Shown here: in pieces, positions 44,083-55,437 of the stretch
How positions within the stretch are numbered: position 1 is the first letter of the stretch
Layout: each line of letters begins with the position of its first letter
From: Trifolium pratense
Lineage: Eukaryota; Streptophyta; Magnoliopsida; Fabales; Fabaceae
Direction of reading: 5' to 3'
Assembly (NCBI RefSeq): GCF_020283565.1
Contig: NC_060062.1
Span: 55,016,439 to 55,080,438, forward strand
Length of the DNA stretch: 64,000 nt
The notes under the pieces: model-generated
The model's database searches: none
The model's input: only the letters and a program-made list of their open reading frames with translations
What the model was told of the DNA's origin: nothing
Program-made: the position numbers and the translations under genes

Positions 44083-45919
44083 AATGGAAGTCCTAAGTTC
44101 GCATTTTCCTCTACTCCACCAACTAGTCCCAACCTTCATTGTCCAACCTTCGATTCTCCACTTCCCGACAACAAAATCAACAGTCCCAAGTGGTCTACCC
44201 CTAATTCACCATCCTCTTATTACTCTCTTTTCAAAGCCACCTTACGCCTCTCCAAAGTAAGTAAACATATTCACATTCATCTCTAGTCATACTTCAAAAT
44301 TCGGTCAGCAGTCGCAATTGCAGTTACACACTATAAAATAGTATCTGCAATTGCGATTGCAGATGATATTTAGAACATTTGTTTTAGTAAATAATATTTT
44401 AACTTTGTGATAACATTGTTATTTATTTTGTGTGCAGAGTTTATGTGGAATTTGCACCAAGTGTGTGAAAACAGGTGAAGGAAAAGCAATTTTCACATCG
44501 GAATGTTCTCATACCTTTCACTTCCCATGCATAGCAGCTCACGTGAAAACGCAACAAATTATCACGTGCCCCGTTTGTGGAATTAACTGGAACGATCTTC
44601 AACCGGAGAAAACTGCAGAGGAAAACACCAAACAGAACGTCAAAACGACGTCGTTGAAGCTTCCAAACTACAACGACGACGAGCCACTCTTATCGTCTAC
44701 CTCCGTTTCTCGCTTCAACACCATACCTGAAACGGAAGAAAACGAAGAAGGAGAAGAACAACAACAAGAAGATGAAGAAAACAAAGAACCGATTCAATTT
44801 CAAGGCTTCGATGTTATTTCAACTAGAACATTTGATGCGTTTTTTCTACCAGAAACTGCTCTTGTTGCATCTAATAAGAGCTTCGAGACGTTAATTGCAG
44901 TGTTAAAGGTGAAAGCAAAGCCGTGTAATGTGGTGGCGAATCGGCCGCCGGTTGATCTCGTGACGGTGCTAGATATCGGCTGTTCCATTTCCGGTGAAGA
45001 GTTTTTAATGCTGAAACGTTCAATGCAAGTTGTGATCTCATCACTCGGTTCATCTGACCGTCTCTCCGTCGTTGAATTCTCCGGCGGATCCAAACGGTTG
45101 TTTCCGCTACGAAGAATGACAGGCCGCGGTCGGAGATCAGCGCGTCGCATTGTAGACGCACTCGCTGTCAATGATCTGATCAGCGATGAAACTCCGGCGA
45201 GAAAGGAAGCACTGAAGAAAGCCGCGAAGATTCTAGAAGATCGACGACAGAAGAATCCTGTATCCAAAATCATACTCCTTACAAACGGTTACGAAGATAG
45301 AAGAATATCTTCCACGCGCTTCTCTCATTTGGATATTCCAGTCCACGTGCTCAACTACTCACACGCGCTTCATGACGGCGCGTTTTCAGAACGTGTCCAA
45401 AATTTGTTGCGCGTCGTTGCTCAAAACATCAAGTTTGAATTCCAAAACACATTCACCAGCGATATCACCGCCGTTCATTCACCGGATTCCGCCACAATCG
45501 TAGATCTCCATGCGGCGGAGGAGAGAGAATTACTCGTTGAGTTAAAACTGCCATCATCGCGTGGGTCCCACACAAACGCTCTTTCCGTACGGTCCTCTTA
45601 CCGTGACTCGTTTACTCAAGAAATTATTCGTTCCAAGGAGCGTTCAATTATTGTTCCACGTCCCCAAACCATTGGATCGTTAGACCCTAAGATCAAACGG
45701 TTGGTACGGTCACACGTCAGAGCTCAAGATCCAGTGAAGAAATCGAGTCTTGTAACGGCTGATGAAGAAACTGAGCCGAAGCTGATGAGCCACAAGATGG
45801 AGCCGCTTACGCCTATATCGGCTTGGAAAGTGGCTGAGAAATTGGCTAAAGTGGCTATCATGAGAAAGTCTATGAATAAAGTCAGTGATTTACATGGCTT
45901 TGAAGATGCCAGATTTTAA
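44071..45919 (+). CDS. WAV3/EDA40-type RING and vWA domain E3 ubiquitin ligase
   Basis: Probable E3 ligase of the WAVY GROWTH 3 family, which acts in root gravitropic growth (family knowledge). Coding exons from the first in-frame ATG: 44071-44256 and 44438-45919, GT-AG junction (AAAGTAAGT / GTGCAG), 555 aa. The N-terminus is Ser/Pro-rich. RING lies at about 65-110 (CGICTKC, CSHTFHFPC, CPVC), then a Glu-rich spacer. The vWA domain lies at about 233-375 (VDLVTVLDIGCSISGEE ... IILLTNG), followed by the family C-terminal region. Relatives are usually longer, mainly at the N-terminus. The MIDAS motif is altered: DIGCS instead of DxSxS, and LLTNG where LLSDG is usual. With the broken N-terminal frame, this could be a diverged or partly disabled paralogue. 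Confidence 0.82.
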
Positions 45920-46562
45920 AATGTATTTTTCATAATGTTTTTTTTTTTTTTCTCTTTAGTTTATTGTCGGTGAAAATATATTAGTAATAAAAATTTTGTA
46001 ATAAAATGATTTGAAAAAAATGAGAAAAAAAAAGGTTTATAAATTCTAAATCAGCCGACAAATGTTGATTTTGTTATGTTAAACTCCTTCATCCGACCTT
46101 TTGAATCTCGCTGTTATATGTGAATTTTAGTAGAATTCAACTCTTGAATCTCGCAGTTATATGTAAATTTTAATAGTGTTTGTCAGTTGTTCAGAGTAAA
46201 AAAGAAATAGGAAAAACATAAATGAAATTGGCCCGTGACTCATAAATCTCAAAGGGACAAGAAGTTCCAAACGGCTAGTCCCTTTTGTGAAGAAAAGAAT
46301 CAGATTGTGATGGTCAAGTGAGATTTTAGGTATATGGAGAATTTAAAAAATGCAAATTATTGGAGTTGTAGTTTTTGTCCTATTGTTTTCAAATTGTATA
46401 ATTGAAGTTGTTGTTGGGTCTCATCATCAAGGAAAATGTTAAAAATTAAATTCCTGTATAAGTCATCAACAGTTTTGTATGGTTGAATGTGCTGTTCATT
46501 CCCTGGTAAGTGTACTTGTGTCCGGAGGGTTGAGAGCAAAATTTGTGGGGGGTCACATTGCA
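45920..46562 (+). other. 3' UTR of the WAV3-like gene, then intergenic
   Basis: Near-AATAAA signals occur at about 45984-46005. No other feature seen. Confidence 0.4.
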
Positions 46563-47410
46563 GGCGGATTCTAGGGTGGGAAAGTAAGATAGGTCTCCCA
46601 CCATGGGCAAGTCATGTGAACCGTCGGATGAGAAATCTTATGATACACCAACTGTACCTTAATGTTTTTTCTCTTTCACTTTCTCATCAATCACGGTTCT
46701 GCAATCCTTGCTCTTTCTCAACGCCATTTTTTTCTCCCTTTACCTCCAAATCAAAACTTTCACCTTTAAATACTAGTAAAACACAATTAATTAATAATAA
46801 TGAAAAACCCAAACTAGTCCTTCTGTTTCTCCATTTCAATGTTTATGTTGAAGCTTTCTCCATCTTCATCAAATTTTGGTGTTTTAAAGTTTTTTTTTTT
46901 TTTATCTATAAAATCTAAAGGCTTATTATTTATTAATTAACATACAAAATTGTTGGTTCAAAAAAACATACAAAATTGTTAGAATCTAAAACAAAAATGT
47001 GTGTTGTATTTTTTTTCTTTTCTCAAAAACTTTATAAATATTAAAATTGTTGAAGGTTTTTTATACTTCAGATCTATCCCAAATAAACCCATCAAATTGT
47101 TTGAGGGTTTCAGTTTTCCTTGCTAATTTGAATGAAATTAATAGGAGGTTAAATAGATAGATTTGTGTATAATAATTAGTTTGAAGTTAGTAATTAAAGA
47201 GGATGTGGTTTGTGAGGTAGAAGAAAGGAATGAGAGACACAATTTGAAAACACAACAATGAGTCAATGAGAGAGATGATGGAAAGAGAGAGAAAGAGAAA
47301 ATAGTAAAATATAAAATACAGGTGGTGCATCATAAGATTTTTCATCCGACGGTTCACATGACTTGCCCACGGTGGGAGACTTATCTTACTCTCCCACCCT
47401 AGAATCCGCC
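46563..47410. mobile_element. Mutator-type MITE
   Basis: About 100-bp terminal inverted repeats starting GGCGGATTCTAGGGTGGGA at both ends. Flanking 9-mers CACATTGCA and CACTTTGAA match at 7 of 9 positions, an aged duplication. The interior has no supported gene; the 143-codon frame at 46487-46918 crosses the left end. Confidence 0.72.
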
Positions 47411-47419
47411 CACTTTGAA

Positions 47420-48439
47420 TTTGGAACTCATTTGTTTTGCTTTAATTTTCAATCCTATCCATATCCAAGTGCTAAGCATTTTGTCATATCAATATAATTT
47501 AGTCGGTAGAAATGTTGCAAGTTTTTCACTTATTTATTTAAGAATGAAATTTTGGTCATTAAATTACTTGAAACTTGACGTTAAAATAAATTAAAAATTT
47601 CATGTATTTTAGATTTTGTTGATGCTTATATTGAAAGTACACTTATTATACTTAAATAAAATCGAAATCAAATCAGCTATTAAATATACATGCAGTTTCA
47701 CACAGTTCTAAATATTGTTCAATAATTTGAGATAAAACAATTTAAATTATAGATTTTTAAATTGATATCTAATCTCAACCACTAATTTAAATCGGACATT
47801 TATGCGTGATGCAGTAACTGCAAAAATCGAACCTAATACGGTCAAAATCTTATCATCAAGAGTTTGCTTGGTGCTATCTATGTGTAACGCACTAGCTAGA
47901 TGGTGGGGTTTTCCTTCTATGGAGCCTAACAATAACTTCAAAGAATTAATCAAAAGTTGTGACAAGCAACTCAAATTGTGATGAATGGGAAAGTATAGGA
48001 ATGTGTCCCACTAATGAGAAAGTATCCATTTTTTTCTTCTTGCAAATTAAAAATGGTAGGCAATATATGGATAAAACGCGTGAATGTGCACTTTCTTCAT
48101 TTCATTATGCACATTTTGTGATAAAGATATATATATTTCATAGTGTGTGTACTTGTATGATGAGATTCATGTACCTTATCTTTTGTTGGAAAATGCTTCC
48201 CATAATCGAGTTTCATAGTGTCACGTGTCAAGCTATTTGTGTAGAAAGACAATGTAATACAAACAAATCTTAAGACGGTGCAACAAATCATCAATGGCAA
48301 TAGGGCATTCACTTTACTTTCCAGTCAGCTACTAAATAATGTTGTTGAAAATATGTGCAATTCTGGGATGACTTGTACTTATAGAGCATGTAAGAACCAA
48401 ATAGTCAATAATAGAATGATAATTTTAAAAAGATGATGA
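47420..48439. other. intergenic, no gene seen
   Basis: No supported coding frame or bounded element. Confidence 0.45.
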
Positions 48440-48687
48440 AAAAGTATAGGTGACTACTTCTCTACCCTCACATAAATTGAGGGTAGTTGCCCTATGATGA
48501 TGTGGCACCAATGAAATTCATCCACATGTATTTAAGTCAAACATAATTAATTTTTTACCATAAATTATTTTGACTACTTTTATTTTCAATTAATTATATT
48601 TTATGTTACTAGTTTTCTTTAATTATATTTTAGACTATGTGTAAATATAATTAGAATTAATTTGATCATTGAATGCTTGTTTCTAAA

Positions 48688-50335
48688 CACTACAAGAAAA
48701 ACGCCTTTTATTGGCGGCCAAAAACCGCCAGAAACAAGGGAAAACCGCCAGAAACAGCTAATTTAGTGGCGGTTTACTGGCGGCCACGATGCGCAAGTAA
48801 ATAAGGCGACAATAACATTACTGGCGGCCAAAGCCGTCGAAAACCGAGCTGACGAGACTTACTGGCGGCCCAGACCGCCACTAAGTAACAACGGTCAATT
48901 CAAAGACCAAAGAAGTTACTGGCGGCCTTGACCGCCGCAAAGTTTAGTGTCAGAAGGTCAGTTTCTTTTGCAGGTTGCGTCAGCCATACTGGCGGCTAGG
49001 ACCGCCACTAAATTTGCCCAGATTTTGACCATTTAGCGACGGTTTGGACCGCCACTACAGCCTTTTCAAAATTTTTTTAAAAAAACGTTTTTAATTAATT
49101 ATTTTTTTTAAAAAAAACCGTTTTTTAAAAAATTAATTGCTTTAAAAAAACATTTTAATTTATTTAAATATAAAATTTAATAATTAATTATTTTGTTTTA
49201 AAAAAACATTTTTTTTAAATATTAATTGCTTTAAAAAAACATTTTAATTTATTTAAATATAAAATTTAATATTTTTAATAATTTTATTTATATTTATTTA
49301 AAAAAAACTTTTTTTATTTAATATAAAAATAAGACAGAATTATTTAAAATATTAATAATTAAACATAAATTAAAAATTCGATAATAAACGACGAAATACG
49401 ATAATTGTCATACAACACAAACAAAATTTAAAAACTAACTATTAGCATAAACACAATTTATCATATCAATATAAACATCAAATATTAAACTTGCATGAAT
49501 ATTAGAGAAATACTTACCAAAATGAAGAAAAACAAGAGTGAAATGATAAAAAGTTGGAGAATTTTTAGAGTTAAGAATTTTTAGAGAGATGTTGGAGAAA
49601 TTTTAGATAGAGAAAGGATTGTAGGAAATGAGAGTTGTGAAGTGAAGGAAGATATATATAGAGGGGGATAAAATTCGTGAAAATCTGTTCTTGGAGCTTA
49701 TTAGCGGTCAAAGCCGCCACTAAGCCCAACGGTTATATTTTTTTTCAATTTCCAACCACTTTGCGGCGGCCCAGGCCGCCATTAATTTATGGGCAAGTTT
49801 CAAGAACATTACCGGCGGTCAAAGCCGCCACTAAGCCCAACGGTTATATTTTTTTTCAATTTCCAACCACTTTGCGGCGGCCCAGGCCGCCATTAATTTC
49901 TGGGCAAGTTTCAAGAACATTACCGGCGGTCAAAACCGCCACTAAGTCCTCCAACGGTTATATATTTTTTCAATTTCCAACCACTTTGTGGCGGCCCAGG
50001 CCGCCATTAATTTCTGGGCAAGTTTCAAGAACATTACCGGCGGTCAAAACCGCCACTAAATCCTCCAACGGCTACTTTTTTAAATTACCAACACTTTGTG
50101 GCGGCCTAGGCCGCCAGTAAGGTCTGAGGCGCCATTTTTTTTTTTTTTTAAATATTCTTGGTTAGTTAGTGGCGGCCTGGACCGCCGGTAATGTCCAAGA
50201 CAATTACTGACGGCCAGGATCGCCAATAAATTCAAATTTTCGTAATTAAATATTATTTGATAAGTTTGTGGCGGTTTTGGTTGATTATTGGGGGCTTAGG
50301 CCGCCAGTAAGTGCAAAAATACACTTTCTTAAAAA
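48688..50335. mobile_element. CACTA-like element lacking its right terminus
   Basis: The left end is CACTACAAGAAAAACG, a classic CACTA terminus. GC-rich subterminal arrays of ACTGGCGGCC...ACCGCC type lie at 48704-49060 and 49690-50310, around an AT-rich centre. The right end stops at AAATACACTTTCTT, where CTTGTAGTG would be expected. No transposase frame, so it is non-autonomous and truncated. Confidence 0.65.
49690..50115. repeat. tandem repeat of about 118 bp in the CACTA-like element
   Basis: Three to four head-to-tail units, each with GCGGCCCAGGCCGCC, GGGCAAGTTTCAAGAACATT and CGGCGGTCAAAGCCGCCACT. The 147-codon frame over it is the repeat translated and not a gene. Confidence 0.85.
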
Positions 50336-50342
50336 AAATTCT

Positions 50343-50378
50343 TTCTAAAACGACAAGTAATTTGAAACAGAGGGAGTA
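50343..50378. repeat. orphan Stowaway end
   Basis: ACAAGTAATTTGAAACAGAG followed by GGAGTA is the right terminus of a CTCCCTC-type MITE. No left end is found, and it abuts the truncated CACTA-like right end, so one deletion may have removed both partners. Confidence 0.45.
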
Positions 50379-50494
50379 TATAGTATTTATTTTTTCAATC
50401 TCTTTAAATCATTGCATAGATTAACGTTGGTTGACATGATGTCGATATTAGAAAAAAGAGGGGGGAAAATTAGGTTAAGTAATTAGGTTTAGGT

Positions 50495-51140
50495 TTGCGA
50501 CAATGGTCCGACCTTTCTTTTAGTTCAGATGAACTATTTATATTTTTACTTGTGATCAATAGTTAAACCCTAAACCCTAAACAAGTTCAAGAGTTAGTTC
50601 GTCTTCTTAAAATAGTCGAACCTTTTCATTTTGATCGGATAAATTTCAGGTAGACCGCACTTATGATCGGGCGAGCTCCCGTGTGTATGTTTTCCGACAA
50701 TGGTCCGACTTTCTTTTAGTTCAGATGAACTATTTATATTTTTACTTCTAAACAAGTTCAAGAATTAGTTCGTCTTCCTAAAATAGTTGAACCTTTTCAT
50801 TTTGATCGGATAAATTTCAGGTAGACTGCACTTGTGATCGATCAAGCTTCTGTGTGATTGTTTTGCGACAATGGTCCGACCTTTCTTTTAGTTCAGATGA
50901 ACTTTTTAAATTTTTAATTATGACAAATAGTTAAACCCTAAACCCTAAACAAGTTCAAGAGTTAGTTCGTCTTCCTAAAATAGTCGAACCTTTTCATTTT
51001 GATCGGATAAATTTCAGGTAGACCGCACTTGTGATCGATCAAGCTTCCGTGTGATTGTTTTCCGACAATGGTTCGACCTTTCTTTTAGTTTGGATGAACT
51101 ATTTATATTTTTACTTCTGATCAGCTAAACCCTAAACAAG
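50495..51140. repeat. tandem repeat of about 175-195 bp with telo-box
   Basis: Units begin near 50497, 50692, 50866 and 51060 (partial) with CGACAATGGTCCGACCTTTC. Two units carry AAACCCTAAACCCTAAAC, two plant telomere-type heptamers. Further words GTTCAAGAGTTAGTTCGTC and GATCGGATAAATTTCAGG recur. Confidence 0.85.
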
Positions 51141-51264
51141 TTTAAGAGTACGTTACTTGATATACCTAGTCTCTATTTCCTTTTATGGAAAGGCAAAACA
51201 AATCATTTTTATTTATTACTAGATCATTACTTACAAAACTCGTGTTTATTGCATATTGAAACCC

Positions 51265-51516
51265 GAGTAAACTGTGAAATACCCCCTGAAATATTAAAAT
51301 TCGTCAAATACCCCCTGAAATTTGGAAATTGGCAAATACCCCCTCTGAAATTTTAAAAAGTCAATCAAATTGTCTTCTGGCGTGGACTGTGACTGGTAGT
51401 GCAAGGGGGCAATTTGATTGACTTTTTAAAATTTCAGGGGGTATTTGCCTATTTCCAAATTTCATGGGGTATTTGACGAATTTTAAAATTTTAAGGGGGT
51501 ATTTGACGGTTTACTC
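51265..51516. mobile_element. palindromic MITE with AAATACCCCCTGAAA words
   Basis: A 252-bp fold-back from GAGTAAACTGTGAAATACC to its inverted partner GGTATTTGACGGTTTACTC. Flanking ATTGAAACCC (51255-51264) and ATTGTAACCC (51517-51526) match at 9 of 10, so it is probably Mutator-type. Confidence 0.75.
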
Positions 51517-52330
51517 ATTGTAACCCATTACTTGGTGCAATTAATTCGATTCATTTGAGTTTTGAATTTTCAATAATATGGTAATAAATATTGAATCATA
51601 TTCCTTATTAGTCAACAATCATAAATCAAATTCTTCTTAAATCAGTGGGCATTCAAGTGGATCAATTTTCTTGATTACATTCTCCTAATTTCATTTTGTC
51701 TTCTCTAAACTATTTTGTTTTCAATTTTTTCCTGATATGGACAACCAAAGAAAACAAAAACAAAATGACGATGAATAGGAATCACATTCTATGACATAAC
51801 AGGAAAAAATAAGGAAAAAAAAAACAGGAAAAAATACGCTAAAAAACATAACATCTAAGAAATTGAAAATCACAAGTTTTAGAATCTTGAAGAAATCCGA
51901 TAGATCGGTGGCGAAGACTACAGTAAAGATTGACATCGGATAACACAAAAAGCGGAGGAGCTGTAGAATGCTAACATGACGGTGGTGGAGGCTGCGGCAG
52001 AGATTGAAAGGATTAAGAAGAAGAAGAAAGTTTTTTGACGATAAGAAGAAAGTTTTTTTTTTTACGCGAAGAAGAAAGTTGTTTGAGACGTAATACAATT
52101 TGAAGAAGAAGCAAACAAATCAGAAGTAATTAGGTCCAAAATATAAATTCATAGAATATAATACATAAAATATAATTAAATGAAAATAAAAGTAGTCTAA
52201 ATTACTTTAAGGTAAAAAATTAATTATGTTTGACTTAAATAAATGTGGATAAATTTCATTGGTGCCACATCATCATAGGGCACCTACCCTCAATTTATGT
52301 GAGGGTTAATTAGAAAAAACCAAAAGTATA

Positions 52331-53121
52331 ATGTTTATTTAATCAACATTTTCGATAGTAGTGTGTCAAAAAAAAAAAACATTTTTGATAGTAATTAATT
52401 TTTGTCGAAGAATATATTGAGCATACATTTAGGTTCTTTTTTATCAATTGAATTTTTTTCTATTCATAAGAGTTAGACTCGAACTTCTAACCATTTATTT
52501 ATAGTGTTGAGTAATTTAGGACTCAAACAATTATATCCAATTATATATTGGTAAGAAGAACAACATTTTGGTTAATGTTGAAGAAATTAAAAAAAATTCT
52601 TATTAGTCATTATTATGTGATAATAAAACACTTTGAATTTCAGTTCTTACCTCTTACCCAAATATCAACTCTTCTTATCTATACATTTAGTTCCACAAAT
52701 GAACAAGCAACATTGTTTTATACAATCATTTGCAGCAGGTGTTAGTGGTTACTCTTTAAATCTTATGTTGAGCATGTAAAAGTAGAAAAATTTCATCTCA
52801 AGATCAACTATATATTTTATTCCAAGCCAAAATCTAATCTTGGATAATCGATGATATTATAGTAAAATTCTCCTTTACTTTCTTGTCACACGCTCAAAAT
52901 CTCCATTATCAATTTAGTGTTGCATTACTTCAAAGTTCATACAGGTATAAGCTACTATATAGTCCTTATGTATCTATCTTAATAGGTTATAGGAATTTGC
53001 AAAAACTATATATAAAAAACGAAAAACTCTTTGTTTTCTAATTGATGAGATAGGAATAAATTTTAAATTGCAGTTGTGGTCGCAATTGTGGCATTGCAGT
53101 TGTAATAGGTAGTACATTATA
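52331..53121. other. intergenic, no gene seen
   Basis: AT-rich; no supported coding frame. Confidence 0.45.
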
Positions 53122-53689
53122 CTCATTGGCAGGGGCGGATCCAATGTTCAACCAGGGGTGCACCTGCACACCCTGAAATTTGAACAATTGCACCTAATAC
53201 CTGTTGGGGTTGATTGCAATGTAAGTCCCACATTGCTAATGAAGAGAAAAAAAAAAGTCAAAGAAATTATATTGAAGAAGTCCCACATCGCTTAGAATGG
53301 TGAAGCAATGAGGGAATCAAGGCTATATAATGGACCTAAGTTCTTTGTTTATAATTGCACCAGTCAGTAACACTTTAAGCTTATATCTGACTTTTTTTGT
53401 TTTTCTCTTGTACTCTTGTATTAGAGGGTTGAGAGATGTAGTTAGGTATTTGCTTTGGAGAGTGTGGGTGTATTGGGGGCCAAGGGAAGGTTGAGGGTAG
53501 TCTATGTGTTGTAACAATTTTCACATAGTGTTTATTCTCTGGTTGTCGGTTTTGACAACGGCCGTGGTTTTTTCTCCGGTTTTGGAGTTTCCACGTTATA
53601 TGCTTGTGTTGTTGATTGCGTTCTTTTATTTTCTCTATGCCGGTTTTTCCCAACAACTGGTATCAGAGCTCTTGGTTTGATTCAGGAGG

Positions 53690-53815
53690 AGGGAGTTCCG
53701 CTGTGAAGTTTAGGCTAGAGAAAATTGATGTTTGGCTTGTGGAAAATCAAGTCAAGGATGTGGTGATGCAATCTGGGTTACACAAGGTCAGCCTGGAGAG
53801 GCGGTGGTAATAATA
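53690..53815 (+). pseudogene. Gag-like remnant
   Basis: Reads VKDVVMQSGLHKVSLE, resembling the Gag N-terminal block of Tnt1/Tork-type Copia elements (V-x-D-V-L-x-Q-x-GLHK). A 35-bp tandem repeat then takes over. Confidence 0.45.
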
Positions 53816-53890
53816 CTCAACATCAGTCTGGAGAGGCGGTGGTAATAATACTCAACATCAGTCTGGAGAGGCGGTGATAAGAATACTCGG
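53790..53890 (+). repeat. 35-bp tandem repeat, three units
   Basis: Units built on GGAGAGGCGGTGGTAATAAT followed by ACTCAACATCAGTCT. Confidence 0.85.
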
Positions 53891-54534
53891 GTTACGTCTG
53901 AAACAACAACTTATTATGAGGATGCGGAGGTGCTAGTGGAAGTTGAGAATCGGTGGAGTGTTGAGTCATGGACTTTGGAAGCTCCTATCACATGTGTTTG
54001 AAGAAGAAATACTTTTGAATCCCTAGAGCTAGTTGAAGGTGAAATTGTTCATCTTGGTGACGGAAAGCTTGTAAGGTTCAAGGTATGGGTGAGTTTCTTT
54101 TAACACAGTGCGAGGTATTTTCTTGAACTTTGATGCATAGATAGTAGGTAGATTACTTGTTAGATAGTTCTACTATTATTGGTTATGCATCTGTTACTAG
54201 TGGTGATTCTCATGTTTTGATTAAGTTGTGGATCTTCGGGTGGGTACTTGTTAGTGACATGAGTTTAGTTGGACTAGTGAAACAAGGTTTACTAGGTGAT
54301 GTAACTAAACTGGAATTGTCGGAGCCTAACAATGGCCTGAGGTGGTTTCACAGATGTTTGAAGTTGTTCAAGTGACACATGGGCATCAGTTGACATAGAT
54401 TCAAGGTGTGTGATGATAGCGTGCGGGCATTGGTTGACATTGATGCAAGGTACGCGGTTATCTCGATGGCTGATGAACTTCCAGAGAAAGCCAACATGGA
54501 AGTTGCACCATAAATTGTCAGCGAGGTTTCGAGA

Positions 54535-54770
54535 TGAAATTCTTGGGATGGCTTGGTTCCAAGTGAAGAAAAATCTTGGGATGGTTTAGTTCCAAGTGAA
54601 TAAAATTCTTGGGATGGTTTAGTTCCAAGTGAAGTGTACTTTTTATGGTGGAGTATGATAATTTAATTTGTCGGTATAGACAATGAGAATTATGATTGTC
54701 GGTGAAGACAATGATTGTCGGTATAGACAATGGAAGCAAAAGATAATGATTGTCGGTGTAGACAATGAAG
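54535..54770 (+). repeat. two short repeat arrays near the 3' LTR
   Basis: First, three units of CTTGGGATGGTTTAGTTCCA followed by AGTGAA (54541-54640). Second, four copies of the hairpin ATTGTCGGTRWAGACAAT (54675-54765), in which ATTGTC and GACAAT pair. Both abut the purine tract region. Confidence 0.85.
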
Positions 54771-55395
54771 ATTGAAGACCATTACAATCAAGGTGGAGAT
54801 TGTTGGGATTGATTGCAATGTAAGTCCCACATTGCTAATGAAGAGAAAAAAAAAGTCAAAGAAATTATATTGAAGAAGTCCCACATCGCTTAGAATGGTG
54901 AAGCAATGAGGGAATCAAGGCTATATAATGGACCTAAGTTCTTTGTTTATAATTGCACCAGTCAGTAGCACTTTAAGCTTATATCTGACTTTTTTTGTTT
55001 TTCTCTTGTACTCTTGTATTAGAGGGTTGAGAGATGTAGTTAGGTATTTGCTTTGGAGAGTGTGGGTGTATTAGGGGCCAAGGGAAGGTTGAGGGTAGTC
55101 TATGTGTTGTAACAATTTTCACATAGTGTTTATTCTCTGGTTGTCGGTTTTGACAACGGCCGTGGTTTTTTCTCTGGTTTTGGAGTTTCCACGTTATATG
55201 CTTGTGTTGTTGATTGCGTTCTTTTATTTTCTCTATGCCGGTTTTTCCCAACAATACCCTCTGTTATTTCTACTTTGCACCCTCTGACATTTTACATTTG
55301 CACTCTGCACCCAAACTCGGACGCGTGTGCGGTCCAGATTTCCCCAATTTTATGAACTCTATCTTGTTTTAAAGAACCGATGCATATTATTGATA

Positions 55396-55437
55396 CTAGT
55401 TTAACTTACCCGTGCGATTGCACGGGTTAATGTTCAT
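55396..55437 (-). mobile_element. Helitron 3' terminus, minus orientation
   Basis: On the minus strand the hairpin ACCCGTGCAATCGCACGGGT is followed by AAGTTAAACTAG and then T, the CTRR|T signature. The 5' end was not found, so the extent to the right inside the hAT element is unknown. Confidence 0.65.

Larger units (their letters stand above)
48449..52321. mobile_element. Mutator-type element with 9-bp duplication, composite interior
   Basis: 3873 bp. Terminal inverted repeats of about 170 bp (ACCCTCACATAAATTGAGGG starts the strongly matching part of both ends) and a perfect 9-bp duplication AAAAGTATA (48440-48448 and 52322-52330). No transposase is visible. The interior holds CACTA-like sequence, GC-rich hairpin arrays, telo-box tandem repeats and a palindromic MITE. 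Sequence at 51850-52090, read on the minus strand, looks like a CT-rich leader with an ATG and could be a captured gene fragment. Confidence 0.8.
53202..55253 (+). mobile_element. small non-autonomous Copia-type LTR element
   Basis: 2052 bp with LTRs of 454 and 453 bp (53202-53655 and 54801-55253), TG...CA ends and a perfect 5-bp duplication ATACC (53197-53201 and 55254-55258). The LTRs differ by about four substitutions and one A-run indel. The primer-binding site TGGTATCAGAGC is at 53658; the purine tract AAGGTGGAGAT precedes the 3' LTR. The interior is only 1.1 kb, without protease, integrase or reverse transcriptase. Confidence 0.9.

Noticed and set aside
44800..45273. 157-codon minus-strand frame
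   Set aside because: Antisense shadow of the vWA-domain exon.
49677..50120. 147-codon plus-strand frame
   Set aside because: It is the translation of the 118-bp tandem repeat of the CACTA-like element.
48704..50310. CRISPR-like array of palindromic repeats
   Set aside because: Spacing and repeat sequence are irregular, the genome is a plant, and a CACTA terminus explains the repeats as subterminal sites.
50560..50582. Telomere or chromosome end
   Set aside because: Only two heptamers per unit, embedded in a longer tandem repeat within a transposon.
51721..52098. 125-codon Phe/Leu-rich minus-strand frame
   Set aside because: Composition is driven by CT-rich DNA. A captured leader is more plausible than a protein.
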